Shown: positions 1-12,600 of the stretch, one piece after another
How the letters are laid out: each line of letters opens with the position of its first letter
How positions within the stretch are numbered: position 1 is the stretch's first letter
Source: Isoperla grammatica
Lineage: Eukaryota; Arthropoda; Insecta; Plecoptera; Perlodidae
DNA length: 64,000 nt
Direction of reading: 5' to 3'
NCBI GenBank assembly: GCA_945910005.1
Contig: OX246741.1
Span: 6,943,788 to 7,007,787, forward strand
Translations under genes and position numbers: made by a program
The notes under the pieces: model-generated
Database searches by the model: none
Told to the model about the DNA's origin: nothing
Seen by the model: the letters and a program-made list of their open reading frames with translations, nothing else

Positions 1-441
1 GGAATCTGAAAACACCAGCAATATTCATAATTTTAAATGGACAATCATCACGTAGTAAATTCCTAAGAAGACCTATTCTGATACAAAGTTGAATAACTGT
101 TATAGGTCTATTTATATTTAGCGAAATGCCTGCCAATTGAAATATGAATCTCAAATATGAAGCTACTTTACAAGAGTGCATATTTTCACTACAGAAATGT
201 TTCCCCATTCCCTGCCTCCGCCACCACACAAATACGTGCAAACCCCAATCTGACCATGTAACCTCCCCCCCCCCCCCCCCCCCCCGCCTCATGAGCACGG
301 TCACCAAATACAATAATTGTTTAAATATATATATATATTATGTATAACCTGCATGATACGACTTAACATGCAGCACCATATTTTTACAAATAAATGTATT
401 TGTGAGAGATTCTTATGGCTCATGATTCTTATGAACGAATA

Positions 442-501
<60 letters not shown>

Positions 502-977
502 TATTTATTCATAACATAAACAGTTACATTTTATGTGTGCAGCAGTCTAGTTATAAATTGGATGTAAGAAGCGGACCTGAGATCCATTCACATTGTGTCT
601 TACAACCATTAATAATATTAGGTCAACCTATCTCTAAATAATACTAGAATATAGCTACGATGTATAAACACTAACACTAACATTAGAATTATGCCTACCG
701 TAAAACATAATTACAACACATATGCCATAATACATATAACTATTACATACATATTATTACTAACTGAATAAGAGAAATAATGGCTATTATTAAATTGTAC
801 CTAGATTACATGAGGTATGCTTGATGTAGTGCAAATGAAAGTGATGATTTGAGGTGCGATAAATAATGATGATGGGATTATGACTGAAGTGATTCTATTA
901 ACTAATCTGACGTCAAACAAACAAAGTTTCCAAAATCATGTCAAAGTTCTTGCAAGGTCATCGTAAATAGAAACAAA
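1..977. other. A+T-rich non-genic DNA with microsatellites
   Basis: No exon is recognised. The stretch holds a run of about 21 C at 265-285 and an (ATT)n microsatellite at about 439-505. Read on the minus strand this microsatellite is a (TAA)-type repeat lying downstream of the reverse-transcriptase remnant at 978-1166. It could be the 3' tail of that retroposon, since several non-LTR families end in short A+T repeats. The stretch between them would then be its 3' untranslated region. That link is inference. Confidence 0.5.
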
Positions 978-1166
978 TTAGTGGAAAGTTCTGCAAATAG
1001 CCCTTTTGAATTCATTGCCAGTTAAAACTTTTATTTGAGTAGGAAGAGAGTTCCATATCCGCGAGGCACGATGGTACAGGGAGACCTGATATGCGCTAGT
1101 GTTGGCTCGGCTATGGCTAAGTCCCGAAAGAGTATCATTGCACGATCTAATTTTTCTAATGTACAT
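978..1166 (-). pseudogene. C-terminal remnant of a non-LTR retrotransposon reverse transcriptase
   Basis: The 62-codon minus frame carries the stretch YHRASRIWNSLPTQIK followed by FKRAI. This is the pattern that closes the reverse transcriptase region of many Jockey/CR1/RTE-like non-LTR elements (an R-x-W-N-S-L-P block, then F-K near the end). No upstream RT motifs such as the YADD box are seen on the higher-coordinate side, so only the 3' end of a 5'-truncated copy is present. A short open frame alone is weak evidence. The identification rests on the WNSLP block and the downstream A+T repeat. Confidence 0.55.
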
Positions 1167-3956
1167 TTTTCACGTTTGCATAATAATTAATAATACACAT
1201 TAGTTGGGGGCGGGGGCGGGGGCGAAGACAATGGCTGCCATGAGCGAGGTTTGACTCTTGCCCATGGCGTTCCTAAAGACATCGTTTATATAGAACTCGG
1301 TGCTACAGCGTTATGGATGAGCAAGTCGGAGCAAATCAGTGGTTAGTTTTTACAAATACTGACAATTAGCTGACCAGCGCATTAGTCATCTATGACGTCA
1401 TCATCCACAAGGTAGCTGTGGCACGACTTTAGTACATATTGTAGGCGGAGAACAATGGCTGACCTAGGTTCTATGGAAAAGGCGCGTTCAGACAGAATGA
1501 CTATGGACTAAGACTAACAATAGAGTGATTAAGCCTTGGGAAAACAACGTACTCGGAAACATCCATCCCCAAATGTATTTCAACAATGCCAACAATCGAA
1601 AATCAACTTTTTTAATCACTCGTTCTTAAACACTAATCACTATAACAGTTTGTTAACGCTTAAACATAAATCGTATACTTCAACCCTGTTAAACCTTAAA
1701 TCGTTAGTCTTAAACACTAATCGTTAGTCTTAGTCATTTTGTGTGAACCCGCCTTTACACGGAACCAAGTATGTTACTCAAGGTAATGTCGACATCGGCA
1801 AGTTATGACCACCATTTTAACGTCACGTTCTCGTTCTAAATTAATTAATAAGACAGAAATTAAATAATTAAAAGCTAGAAACGAGGAAGTAAATCATACA
1901 CGGCCAACTAAAAAGTGACGTGAGAGTGGGAAGAATCGCTAGGATTGGTCAGATTCGGGTAGACCTATGGGAACGAGCGGACGGAAGCTTTTTGGGCCAT
2001 AAATGTGCGTAACTTGGCCCACGACGGATTAGCATCGGTGACGTAACATCTTTGGGATAATCCACGCAGTTTTAATGATTTGTATAAATTATTGTGATCA
2101 AGGAAGGATTTTAATTGATTCGGTTCACATAGAGTCGACTACGTATTTCGGTAGTCAGTTACGTGATCTAACACACAAGTACAAAGATATCTTCAGTTGA
2201 ATATCAATTTGCTAAACTTGAGTATCGAAGAACGCACAAACGCGGTGTCAATTTTTAGTTTAAAAGCGATTATTTTATAATTACAAGTTGGGCCAGTTTT
2301 CTCACGCAAAACCAAACGTGTAGCTAAATTCGTCTTGAGAATTAATTAGCAAGGTAGAATGTGTTATAAATTACTATAACGACACATTATAAACAAAAAC
2401 CTAAAATATCAAAATCCAGTGTACATCATTTTTGGGTAGCCTATGAGTGTTAGTTTGTGTGACAAAATTATTTTACCCACTTTGACCGCTCGCAGCCGAA
2501 CGAAAAAAATACAACGTGCATTATTTTTATAATCGTTCATATATTCATTACCTTCCTACCGTAAGCTATTTTAAAAGGTCATACGAAAATAATTTATCGC
2601 CATTTCTTTTTATCGCCTGGGGAAAGTTGCACGCCATATAATTTGAATTAAGGTCGCAGCACCGCACCGCACGTTAAGCTGCCCCCGCCCCGAGAGAACC
2701 AATTCAAATATAAATATATTAGCTAAGCCAAAACTCTGATAATATGAAGATTATAATTTCAGATTAATCGGTTTTGTTTCGAGAAAAATGACCGCAAAAA
2801 CTTGAATGTTTTCAGTTCTAAAAAGTTTTATGTTTATCAAGAGTAATCGCCGGATTAGTGTATAATCCTGAGATTATTGGTTATACGAAACGGTCCGACC
2901 CTTGAGTTTATAAACAATGTTATTATAAAGACTTTTTAATGGGTGGCTTTAAACTTCCAATGTATTTTTTCATGAAATGGATAATAATAATATGTAAGCA
3001 GTAAGCCACACTGAACATAAAGGGCCTACGCTATGTTTTAAACTTCTGTACACCTTTGGATAAATTATTTTAACGGCTTTTTTCTCTGGGGTTGTAGCTT
3101 TTCATTTATAAAAATAACGACTCGCTAGCTCGGAAAATTCTACGAAGAAATTAGAAAACTTCCATTATTTGCTTATAACAAAAATGAAAATCTGTTGTTT
3201 TGTTCTTATTTCCACCACAGAAGAACCCCATGGGAGAAAACCGTCGGATGAGGTAGGTAAGCCAGGCATATTCATTTAACTAATATCTTCCTGACTTTGG
3301 TGACCCATAGCCTGTATTGTTCTCTCTACCCATTTGGCGACATACACATAGCATCGTTCCATATACCCAAAAGATCTAAAATGTTTCACGAATTTTTAAA
3401 ATGCAAAAAAGTACTTGCACGACAAAAAAAAGCGTTTCTACTTTTAATCAAAATGTACACATATCGAAACCTTTTTTAAAATTCAATCTGAACCATGACA
3501 AATCTTCTGAGATGTCAAGTTCTTCCTAATGACAGAGAATTCTATTTTTAAATTGCCACGCTTTAAATGACACAAGCTGTTTTGCGTCATTCGAATGTAT
3601 CAAGAATAAAATAGTTCATTCGAAGATCTAAACAACCACACCGACTGTTATAAGATACAGACAGGGCACTCCCACCGAGGCCTCAGTGCTGAGTCCCATC
3701 AGAACAGTATGAGAAGGAGAGGAGAGGAGAGGAGGTGCCCGTGAACCCACACAATATAATGAGAACACTATGAAGCAGCTCCTGAACAGTAGCCAAGATT
3801 AAACAACAAAAAACACACGATTCGGAAGTAAATGTCAAGAACCCGGCTCAGGCTAATTGAAAGAGACAAAGCGTCCTTGGATCTAAGAACAATGCTTGGA
3901 GACTTGAAGCTAATTACTGGACCGGAAACAGCGTCACGCTTGTGAGGGCTGTGAAC
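1167..3956. other. non-genic A+T-rich stretch, no feature recognised
   Basis: The open frames here are short and show no recognisable domain, and no exon with matching splice sites was found. A G/C-rich run of GGGGGC units lies near 1204-1225 and a short purine-rich run near 3713-3737. Confidence 0.5.
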
Positions 3957-4019
3957 AAGCCTGTCTGTCTGTCTGTCTGCCTATCTGCCTAAGTGTCCGT
4001 CTGTCTGTCTGTCTGTCTG

Positions 4020-4062
<43 letters not shown>

Positions 4063-4076
4063 GTCTGTCTGTCTGC

Positions 4077-4111
<35 letters not shown>

Positions 4112-4117
4112 CTTGTA

Positions 4118-4148
<31 letters not shown>

Positions 4149-4370
4149 ATGTCTGTATGTCTGTATGTATGTATGTATGTATGTATGTATGTATGTATGT
4201 ATGTATGTATGTATGTATGTATGTATGTATGTATGTATGTATGTATGTATGTATGTATGTATGTATGTATGTATGTATGTATGTATGTATGTATGTATGT
4301 ATGTATGCCTGCCTGCCTGTGTCTGCCTGCCTGCCTGTCTGTCTGTCTGTCCGTCTGTCTGTCTGTCACG
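3957..4370. repeat. compound tetranucleotide microsatellite (GTCT)n-(GTAT)n-(GCCT)n
   Basis: About 200 bp of GTCT units are followed by about 145 bp of almost perfect GTAT units (4165-4307), then a short GCCT/GTCT block. Overlapping open frames on both strands are by-products of the 4-bp period, which reads without stops in several frames. They are not genes. Confidence 0.95.
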
Positions 4371-6706
4371 TCGTCGGATTGTTCTTGGCTTATAACATAC
4401 CCCGAGTAGCTAACCAATCTGTACTGTTCACACATAATTCACACTCGGCTTCTTGGCCGGATGAGAACTTGTCTGGGTATGTATGCGCTTGGAATCGAAC
4501 TATTGTCACGGCGTGTGAGAGAGTGCTGAAGTCTTTAGTTGGCAGCGGGTTCAATATTGTCACCTAAAGGGCCAATATACCATTTTGAAAACTATCTATG
4601 ACGCTTTGTATGATTATTGATTGACATCGCGGTCAACTAATGCCTTAGGGGATTGTGATGAGAAAGGTACAAACGTCCTGGATTATTTTTAAATTGGGTG
4701 TTATGCATTCGTAGTCTGACGTATAGGAAGTATGTGCTAAGTGGGTAAACCTTTTGGAAAATGTATATCTACTGAAATTGATACAATTGATGATAGAAAA
4801 CTGGGGATTGATAATTATGGAGACCCACAAATGAATGTGGGTGGTATGAAGGTAATATCGAAGTCTACAGATCATCTTACAAATATGATGAAAGTTTTGC
4901 CCTTGGAGAGAGAGACAATCTGTGGTATTAAATTGATATCGTAGACTTTATCAAAACGTAATTGAGATTCTGACCCAAACTATTTTCCCAAATGTCATTC
5001 TTAGACCACGTGGTGGTGTGTGTGGGGGGGGGAGAGGGGAGGGGGTATGACAGAGAAATAATTGATTCTGCAGCATACCTCGATCGACAACTTCGTTTTC
5101 TAGCTAGCTCATGTTACCGTTACTTTAAGCAATTTTGGAACATTTTGATATTTTCTATTAGAAGCCCCATGCATCTCGATCCATTACTAGGGTGGGTGTC
5201 TTTTGTCCCCACCCTCCCACTGCAATCTCATCTTACCTCTGGGAATTGTCACCCTATACGTCTGTCAATATCGTCGTTCAAATGTACCATTCAGTAAAAG
5301 TTAATCAATAATATTCAATTTGGCCAGTACGATTGTTGATTTTCCTCCCCTGCTATATTTCAGCTTGTAAATCCAAGCATACACGGCAACCTTACACTTT
5401 ACATCTAACAAATTTCGTGAGCCGACGCTGTTTTTTTTTTAAATGTAGAACACATACCCTATAGCCACTTTAGAAAATTAGTTGTAGTAATATTTAAGTA
5501 TAAATATATAGAGGAAGCTACATAGACATGCATTGCGGTTTGCACAATTTCCTTACTTTTAAGATTAACTGTTTAACGAAGTTGAGTCAGCTACGGAAAA
5601 TCATGTAGCTCCCTAAAGGCCAATGAGAAATAAATTCAGCCAATGGCAGTGACCCCACTAAAACAGTTATAACCTCAGGGTAGTGTGTGTGCACACCTAG
5701 AATTAATGTAAAAAACAAATAATAAGTATATTTATTATCTGAAGGCAAACAAAATTGTGGAATATTTTGAAATCCATGCAAAATACCACACGTGTACAAA
5801 CAAGCAACCCTCCTTGGCCCGTGGCAAATGTTCGTCACTGTAAATACAGTAATTACTAATTACTGGGTGCACAGACGTACCAACTAGCTGGCCACCAACA
5901 TAGTTATCTAGAGCCGCAGGGGAACGCTACGCCCTCACAACGCGTACCTATAAATCACGCAATCGAGGCTGATTAACAACGAACGTATTTCAATTTGGGA
6001 AAACACGATTGAAAAGTTTCAATCACAGAATTGTATTACAAATCGGGGCGGCGTTCGTTCAGTATTGCGTAAGCGCTCATTAAAGTAATAACAATATTAA
6101 CAACGCGAAGCGAATCTCGATCACTCGTTTGGGTCGACGGTTCACAAATCGATTAGTCGAGAGTGCTGAGTGGAGTCAGACGTGGCTTTTTGTCAAACCT
6201 CCCTTTTCTTTGCTTTCACAATGGGTTTGGTTTGGTTGGCGCGACACAAAGGACCAGGTTGATTCGTAGATCGATTGAAGTTCGATGCAAGGAGAGAAAG
6301 GGTATTCCAGTTCTATAATATATACGTTCATATACGTTTATATACGTTTATTATCGGCGTATATTAACATGGCCGCATTGGCGTCGCGACAGATCGTCAC
6401 GATTGATCTTGTTACATACAAAGACAGTCAAAATTAAGGCTGTGTGTACACCTATTATTAAATTTAAAAAAAAAAAAAAATAGCCTGCGGAACACTCGAT
6501 TTTTGTCAGTTAAAATTGCTTGATAATGTCACAAAAGTAAATCAAAATATGTAATCCTCTAGCTACAGTATTTCGTGCTCTTTCTTATGAATGTTTCTGT
6601 AAATATTTCCGTTTTTTTTGTTGCTGCCCACCTTTCACACCTTTTTGAAAAACGGATATATTTATCGGAACAAAAAACATCCATTCTGATTTACTTTTTG
6701 GGACAC
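4371..6706. other. non-genic stretch, no feature recognised
   Basis: No protein-coding signature is visible. The largest open frames (about 100 codons at most) have no recognisable domain. A poly-A run lies near 6466-6480 and a small G-rich patch near 5025-5045. Confidence 0.5.
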
Positions 6707-6968
6707 TTAAGAGCGAAGGATACCTCTACGTCAAAAACCGCAGAAAATTTTCAATTTTTAATTATATCTCAAGATTGAAACACAAAAATCGTTATCACAG
6801 TCATACTGATTATAACGTTAAATACATTTTATTATTCAGTCTGTAGGGCTAACCATACAACAGTGCTATGGTGTCTCAGATTTTCGATTTTGTGTTTCAA
6901 TCTTGAGATATAATTAAAAAATGAAAATGTTCTGCGGTTTTTGACGTAGAGGTATCCTTCGCTCTTAA
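6707..6968. mobile_element. TTAA-flanked MITE, copy 1 (262 bp)
   Basis: The ends are inverted repeats: TTAAGAGCGAAGGATACC at the left and its complement at the right, and the similarity continues inward past a second matched block (ATTGAAACACAAAA). Both ends lie at a TTAA, the target duplication used by piggyBac-type transposases. The ends do not start with the CCC usual for piggyBac, so the superfamily is only suggested. A longer copy lies at 27464-27843. This copy lacks much of the left inner arm of that one. Confidence 0.8.
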
Positions 6969-6989
6969 AAAACATTTTAAAGCATGGTA

Positions 6990-7252
6990 CGTGAACAAAA
7001 CTCTCGCGGGGTCAAACCCGTGACTCTGCCTGTCGTTACGAGGCGACTAAAAGAGCCGACACTCTACACCAACTCTATAACAATGGCATTTGAAATATCG
7101 ATCTTTGATTGGTTATCGCTCACTCGTCGATGGTGTTCGGAGCCTGCAGGGTTGCTTTAGACGCTTTAAATTAAAGTCCCCCGCACTGCAAATCAGTTTC
7201 GTTACTGAGTGGGTAGACTCTAAGTGTGAATTTATTTATTTTATTTTATTTA
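6990..7252 (+). mobile_element. SINE-type fragment joined to tRNA-like sequence
   Basis: From about 7090 to 7250 the DNA matches part of the repeat at 46844-47226, sharing the blocks GATTGGTTATCGCTCACTCG and ACTGAGTGGGTAGACTC. Just upstream (7000-7075), the minus strand contains GGGTTTGACCC, a tRNA-type B-box, next to a GTCGCCTCGT stretch. It is therefore a broken retroposon copy with tRNA-like material next to it. It has no coding capacity. Confidence 0.55.
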
Positions 7253-7860
<608 letters not shown>

Positions 7861-8726
7861 ATAGTTGAATGAAATATGCTAATGAGCTGCCTGCTGGAAC
7901 TTACAGGATTTGTCGGCGGGCGAGGAACGAACGGCCATTCTGAGCTTTAAAACCACTAAAAGCAACGTTTGTGTCTGTGTACGGACGCCGGACGCCGCCG
8001 ACAGAGGGAATAAAAATGACCACCGTGGAGTTAAGCTTGGGGGTCACATGTGCGAGTGTTTATATCAGGTCGAAGCGACTCAGCGGGTGGAATGCTTCCT
8101 CATTTTAAATGGGATAATACACATAAGCCCGTGAATATATTAGAATGATAATAATGCCTATAACGTTAACTGGTATAGTGTACAGTCGGAAGTAAAAGTT
8201 CGTGCGCAAAGTGCGGGTTTTGATAATGTTCTGAAATCTTTTCAAGAAAGAGAAAAACATGTAGCCCGGAACCCCCAAGAGAATTTAGTGACGTTATTAT
8301 GGATGTTGTTTTGTTTTTACATTGTTTACTTTGGTCTTTTGTGTGTGTAAAACACAAACAGATTTCAAACCGAATAACAGTTCTATATATATTATTTCGA
8401 ACCATTTTCAGATTTCTTTGAGTATTTTCAGTATCGATTACTCTCGCCCTACACAAACTGCATCAGCATCAATCAATCAATCAATCAATCAATTTGCGCC
8501 GATTACCTGAACAAGATTCTCCTATTCAATCCGGTCACGGTATAGAAAGATGCAGCAAAAAAGTTTATTTCAATAAACATTTAAATTGATCGTATAAGGT
8601 TCGCTCTAATTAGCTCAATACATCGATACACCAGACTCACAGCTGATTGATAATGGACGCAATAGCTAACTCGTTATGCTAAGCGAAGATAGATTGCATT
8701 GAAATCAAACTCGGTGTTAAATAAAA

Positions 8727-9035
8727 AAATAAATTCACATTTAGAGTCTACCCACTCAGTAATGAAACTGATTTGCAGTGGGGGACTTTAATTTAAAGCA
8801 ACTAAACCAACCCTGTAGGCTCCGAACATCATCAACGAGTGAGCGATAACCAATCAAAGATCGATATTTCAAATACGAAACATATGAATCAGTGATTGGA
8901 CAGTGCGAACACCTGCGGACAAATGTCAGAATCAACAATGCCGATTCAGAACAACATTTGAATTTATTGAGTGCTTCGTTGCTAGGACGGCTCCAAAGTC
9001 ACCGTTTACTTATTTCTAAGACAAGAAGTAATGGA
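8727..9035 (-). mobile_element. tRNA-derived SINE-like repeat, minus copy
   Basis: On the minus strand this is about 300 bp of the same repeat as 46844-47226, in the same order: the core (CGGTGACTTTGGAGCCGTCC), the TGTCCGCAGGTGTTCG block, GATTGGTTATCGCTCACTCG, and the ACTGAGTGGGTAGACTC end followed by an A+T-rich tail. The B-box part seen in the 46.8-kb copy lies beyond the recognisable edge here. An AATC repeat (8468-8493) lies nearby. Confidence 0.7.
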
Positions 9036-9484
9036 ACTGGATCCTTTTCTTCTTCTTCTTCTTTACGAAAGTTGCCGTCGAACATGTAAAACCAGATGAC
9101 ATCTCAAGTCTCACTGTCAGTGTCAGACGTGCACGATTTGAACACGACTGGACTCCGATCAAGCTGAACCGAAGTAGAGCGATTTGTATTTTTGGTTCAC
9201 GGTTTTCTACTTTCAAACTCTCACTCTTTCCGATGCAGCAGCAGAAAGTAAGTCTGCATTGCAAACCGCATCCACATCACGCGGTACAATTTATAACGCA
9301 CAGATACTGACTGGTTTGGTACACGACTACCTGCTTACTTGGGGTCGGGAAATCAATTTTCAATTTTGCTGCAGAATACTATAATTGTAAACTTGAGGGC
9401 CAGGGACCTGGGGACGAGATTAACCAGTGGCGTAGAGAGGATTACTTTCGGGGGCGGTTGCGAACGTCCCTCACAATTGTGAGA

Positions 9485-9640
9485 TGAATGCAGAAGGGAC
9501 AGGGTTCGATTCCCGATCCGGGCTGAGATGTCTTAACTGCGAAAACTTGTATGTAAACGGTGACTTTGTAGCCGTCAAAGCAACGAAAAGCACAATAATA
9601 AGAACCAACTCGAGACGAGATGGAAATAATGATTGCTCAG
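9485..9640 (+). mobile_element. tRNA-derived SINE, 5' part
   Basis: Contains GGTTCGATTCC at 9503-9513, a near-perfect RNA polymerase III B-box. About 60 bp later comes AACGGTGACTTTGTAGCCGTC, the core motif also found in the 46.8-kb and 8.9-kb copies. This links the tRNA-like head to the core and shows that these repeats form one SINE family. A clear A-box was not found, so the copy is probably truncated at its start. Confidence 0.65.
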
Positions 9641-12600
9641 ACATCTCATCAAGATTGAAACCGTATTTATGATATCATGCCGTATCTATCACTGGAAAAG
9701 CATGGTAATGATGCCTATATGCTGTGGCGCATCCTAGGGCGGGGGGTTATGGGGTTCAACCCCCCCCCCCCTCACAAAAAAAACAAGTGAGAGAGAGGAT
9801 GATTGCTTGAAGTCGCGTAACATTTAAATCGTTACCATGTAATTCAGAAACTTATAATTTTCCGGTTTAGACATTATTTTTTTATATTAGCGTTCAAAAC
9901 GTCAAATGTGATCAAAAATTGTTGCCGAAGACAAAAGTGGAAGAGCTCTGATTCTGAATGGGTGACGACTGACGATACGTTTATCACCGGTTTCAGTTGT
10001 TACAAGAAGAGAAGGCGATGAGCCAATCACCGCCTTGCATTCGCCTTCAGTAACGACCAAAACCGCTGATAAATATATCGTCACTCATACAGAATCGCCC
10101 TGCTGTTTGGGTTCCCCTCCCCACCCCCCCCCCCCAATATTACAATCTCCTAATATGAAAGTTATTTGGAGGATTTCAGGGGTTTTGATTGGTCGTTGCC
10201 ATGGAGAGAACAAGCTATTCGACGAAAATTGGGGCGTATCTCAAGTAGTTATTGGTACCTAAGCGAAGCAGCAGATTCTGAAATGAACGGAATGTGCTCT
10301 ATTTTTTCACCTGTCTCCCGTACCTACGTAATGCCGGCTCCGCCAACTGGAATGCAACGACCGCGCGGCACAAGATCACACACACGATACCATATCTCTC
10401 AGGTTACACCTCCAGTCAGTTGAGTAGGTACACAATACAATGCCTATCGCATATAAGCAACTGATAACCCGATAGGAGCCACGTGGTATAATATAACACA
10501 CGGCATACCCGACCGGCAGTCTAGATTTAATTGTTTGTGAATTCTTTGACGGGAGAAAGGTCAAAGAACTCGTTAGGTGGTTTTAAAAAATACTAGAACG
10601 TTCCAAGATCTCGGCGAGACGGGACGAAGTTCTTTGTTTTTCGTTTTTTTCTTGCGAGAGATGTTCTGGAGGTAGGCTATATTATATTATGCGACCCTGA
10701 GAGACTACGAGACAGTGTCTGTACTGCGTTGGTACGGTACGCCTACGGCGGGAGATGAGACAAACATACTATGTACCGAGTACCGAGGACGCAGCGATCA
10801 TAATAATAAAAACCAAGCACTGTGCAATGTATGTAACCGACATGTATTTTATTTTATGTATTATTCACACTCTCTCGCTCAAACCATCGTAAAAGATGTA
10901 ACGCCTACTCCTTATATCTTTTACGGGGGGCGGGGAAGAACAGACGAATATAGGAGGAAGAGAGAAAGAGCAGAGAAGAAAGAAGAATAGGCTTTAGTTT
11001 TGAGGACGGAGGAGAAATTTATGTTTTATGTTATACGCTACCACATTTGGTCGTAACTATATTTTTATCAAACATAACTATGAACAAAGACAAGACAATG
11101 TACTATGATGACACAATATAATCGTGTATGTAAAAAAAGAAGGGAAACCATACCCGAAATCTGTAGTGTATCGGTCAAGGTTAATTAAAATTAAGAGCAA
11201 ACTATGTTCATTCTTATACTTTCGTCTGAATTAGAAAAGACGGCGCACAGATTGTTCGGCGATTTGAATGGCAGAAGTTCCAACCCGTCCGTTTGGTACT
11301 CGAACCCAGGTCTAGGTAATTGTCCACCTGAGCTGGCAGTCTAACGATTCGTTTGTCTTTCAGTACGGAGACATGGGTGGCACAGTATTCTTATTTGTAT
11401 ACAAACAAATTCTGAACGGCATACTTGTTGATCTGCCAAGTTTTTTTTTCCTCGAATTTATCGTTTTAGAGCCAACAACTTTGAGTACATTCAAACAATA
11501 AAATGAAGTAGGTCTAGACGTCGTGCCCATTCCTGTGTTACAACAAAGTTTCGAGGTATATATGTATGATGCAACAGGAAATATCCGTCAATTCTGTAAC
11601 TGAAATTTGAACAAAAATTTGAATTTGAACTGATTTTTTTTTGGGGGGGTTTTAGCCGTGGTCATGTGATTGCAATTACATGTATTATTCTTAGGTACGT
11701 CGAAAGTTCTATTTCGAAGCAGATATCGAATTAACCTGAACGAAATATCAACCCGTAATGACCATAAAAGTGCGAAAATGAAATGGTGAATGCGCGTGTG
11801 TGGCCAAACCTTAATCTAGCTTAAGACTCGAACTGTCAAATGTCTTCACACAACACAGAAAACATTGACGGGTTGTCTTTAATTACGCCTCTACAGTAAT
11901 GACGAACCCATCCATCAATCATGTTAGATCCTGATCTAATACACAGATACGGCCACTGTGCACGGTCTGTCTGTGCATACAAGGAGGCTGGCTAATAAAC
12001 TGGAGCCACATGTGTAACTTGAGAATGGGAGATCATTGTACTGTGGCAGAGGTCCATAAGTTGATAACATACGTTTCTTACAATATTAAGTAGACCTACC
12101 GGTGGGTTCTCTTATGTGTCCCAAATTATTATATATATTATATAAACATATTATATAATAATAAATACATAATAAAAACATAATAAAAAATAAAAATGAT
12201 AATATTAAAAATTGTGCATTAGATCACGTGTCTATGTTAATGTAACGTAAACCATCAATGATTTATCAATTTGAGTATTTCCATACCGCCATACACAATA
12301 GAACAATTTTAAATTGAGCGTCGAGCGGGTGATTAATTAATCATAAGACTTATGAGGGAAATTGAATCACCGCGATTCAATTTGGCATCTGGCATCGGCA
12401 CGTAGCCTGCTTTGATCGAAAGTACGTAAGTCATCGCAATGCAAAATTTGAGTTCGTCAATGTGATTATTACGTGAATATGTATCTGATTCGATTTTTTA
12501 AAATTATTTATTTATTTATTTATTTAAATTTATTTATGCGTTACCCAACAACAGAATACAAAAGTTCCAGAAAACGTTGGATGCAATACTAAAGTAATTA

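Noticed and set aside
3993..4567. Overlapping long frames with Cys-Leu-Ser-Val or Tyr-Ile-His repeats
   Set aside because: Translation of a 4-bp microsatellite in several frames and on both strands.
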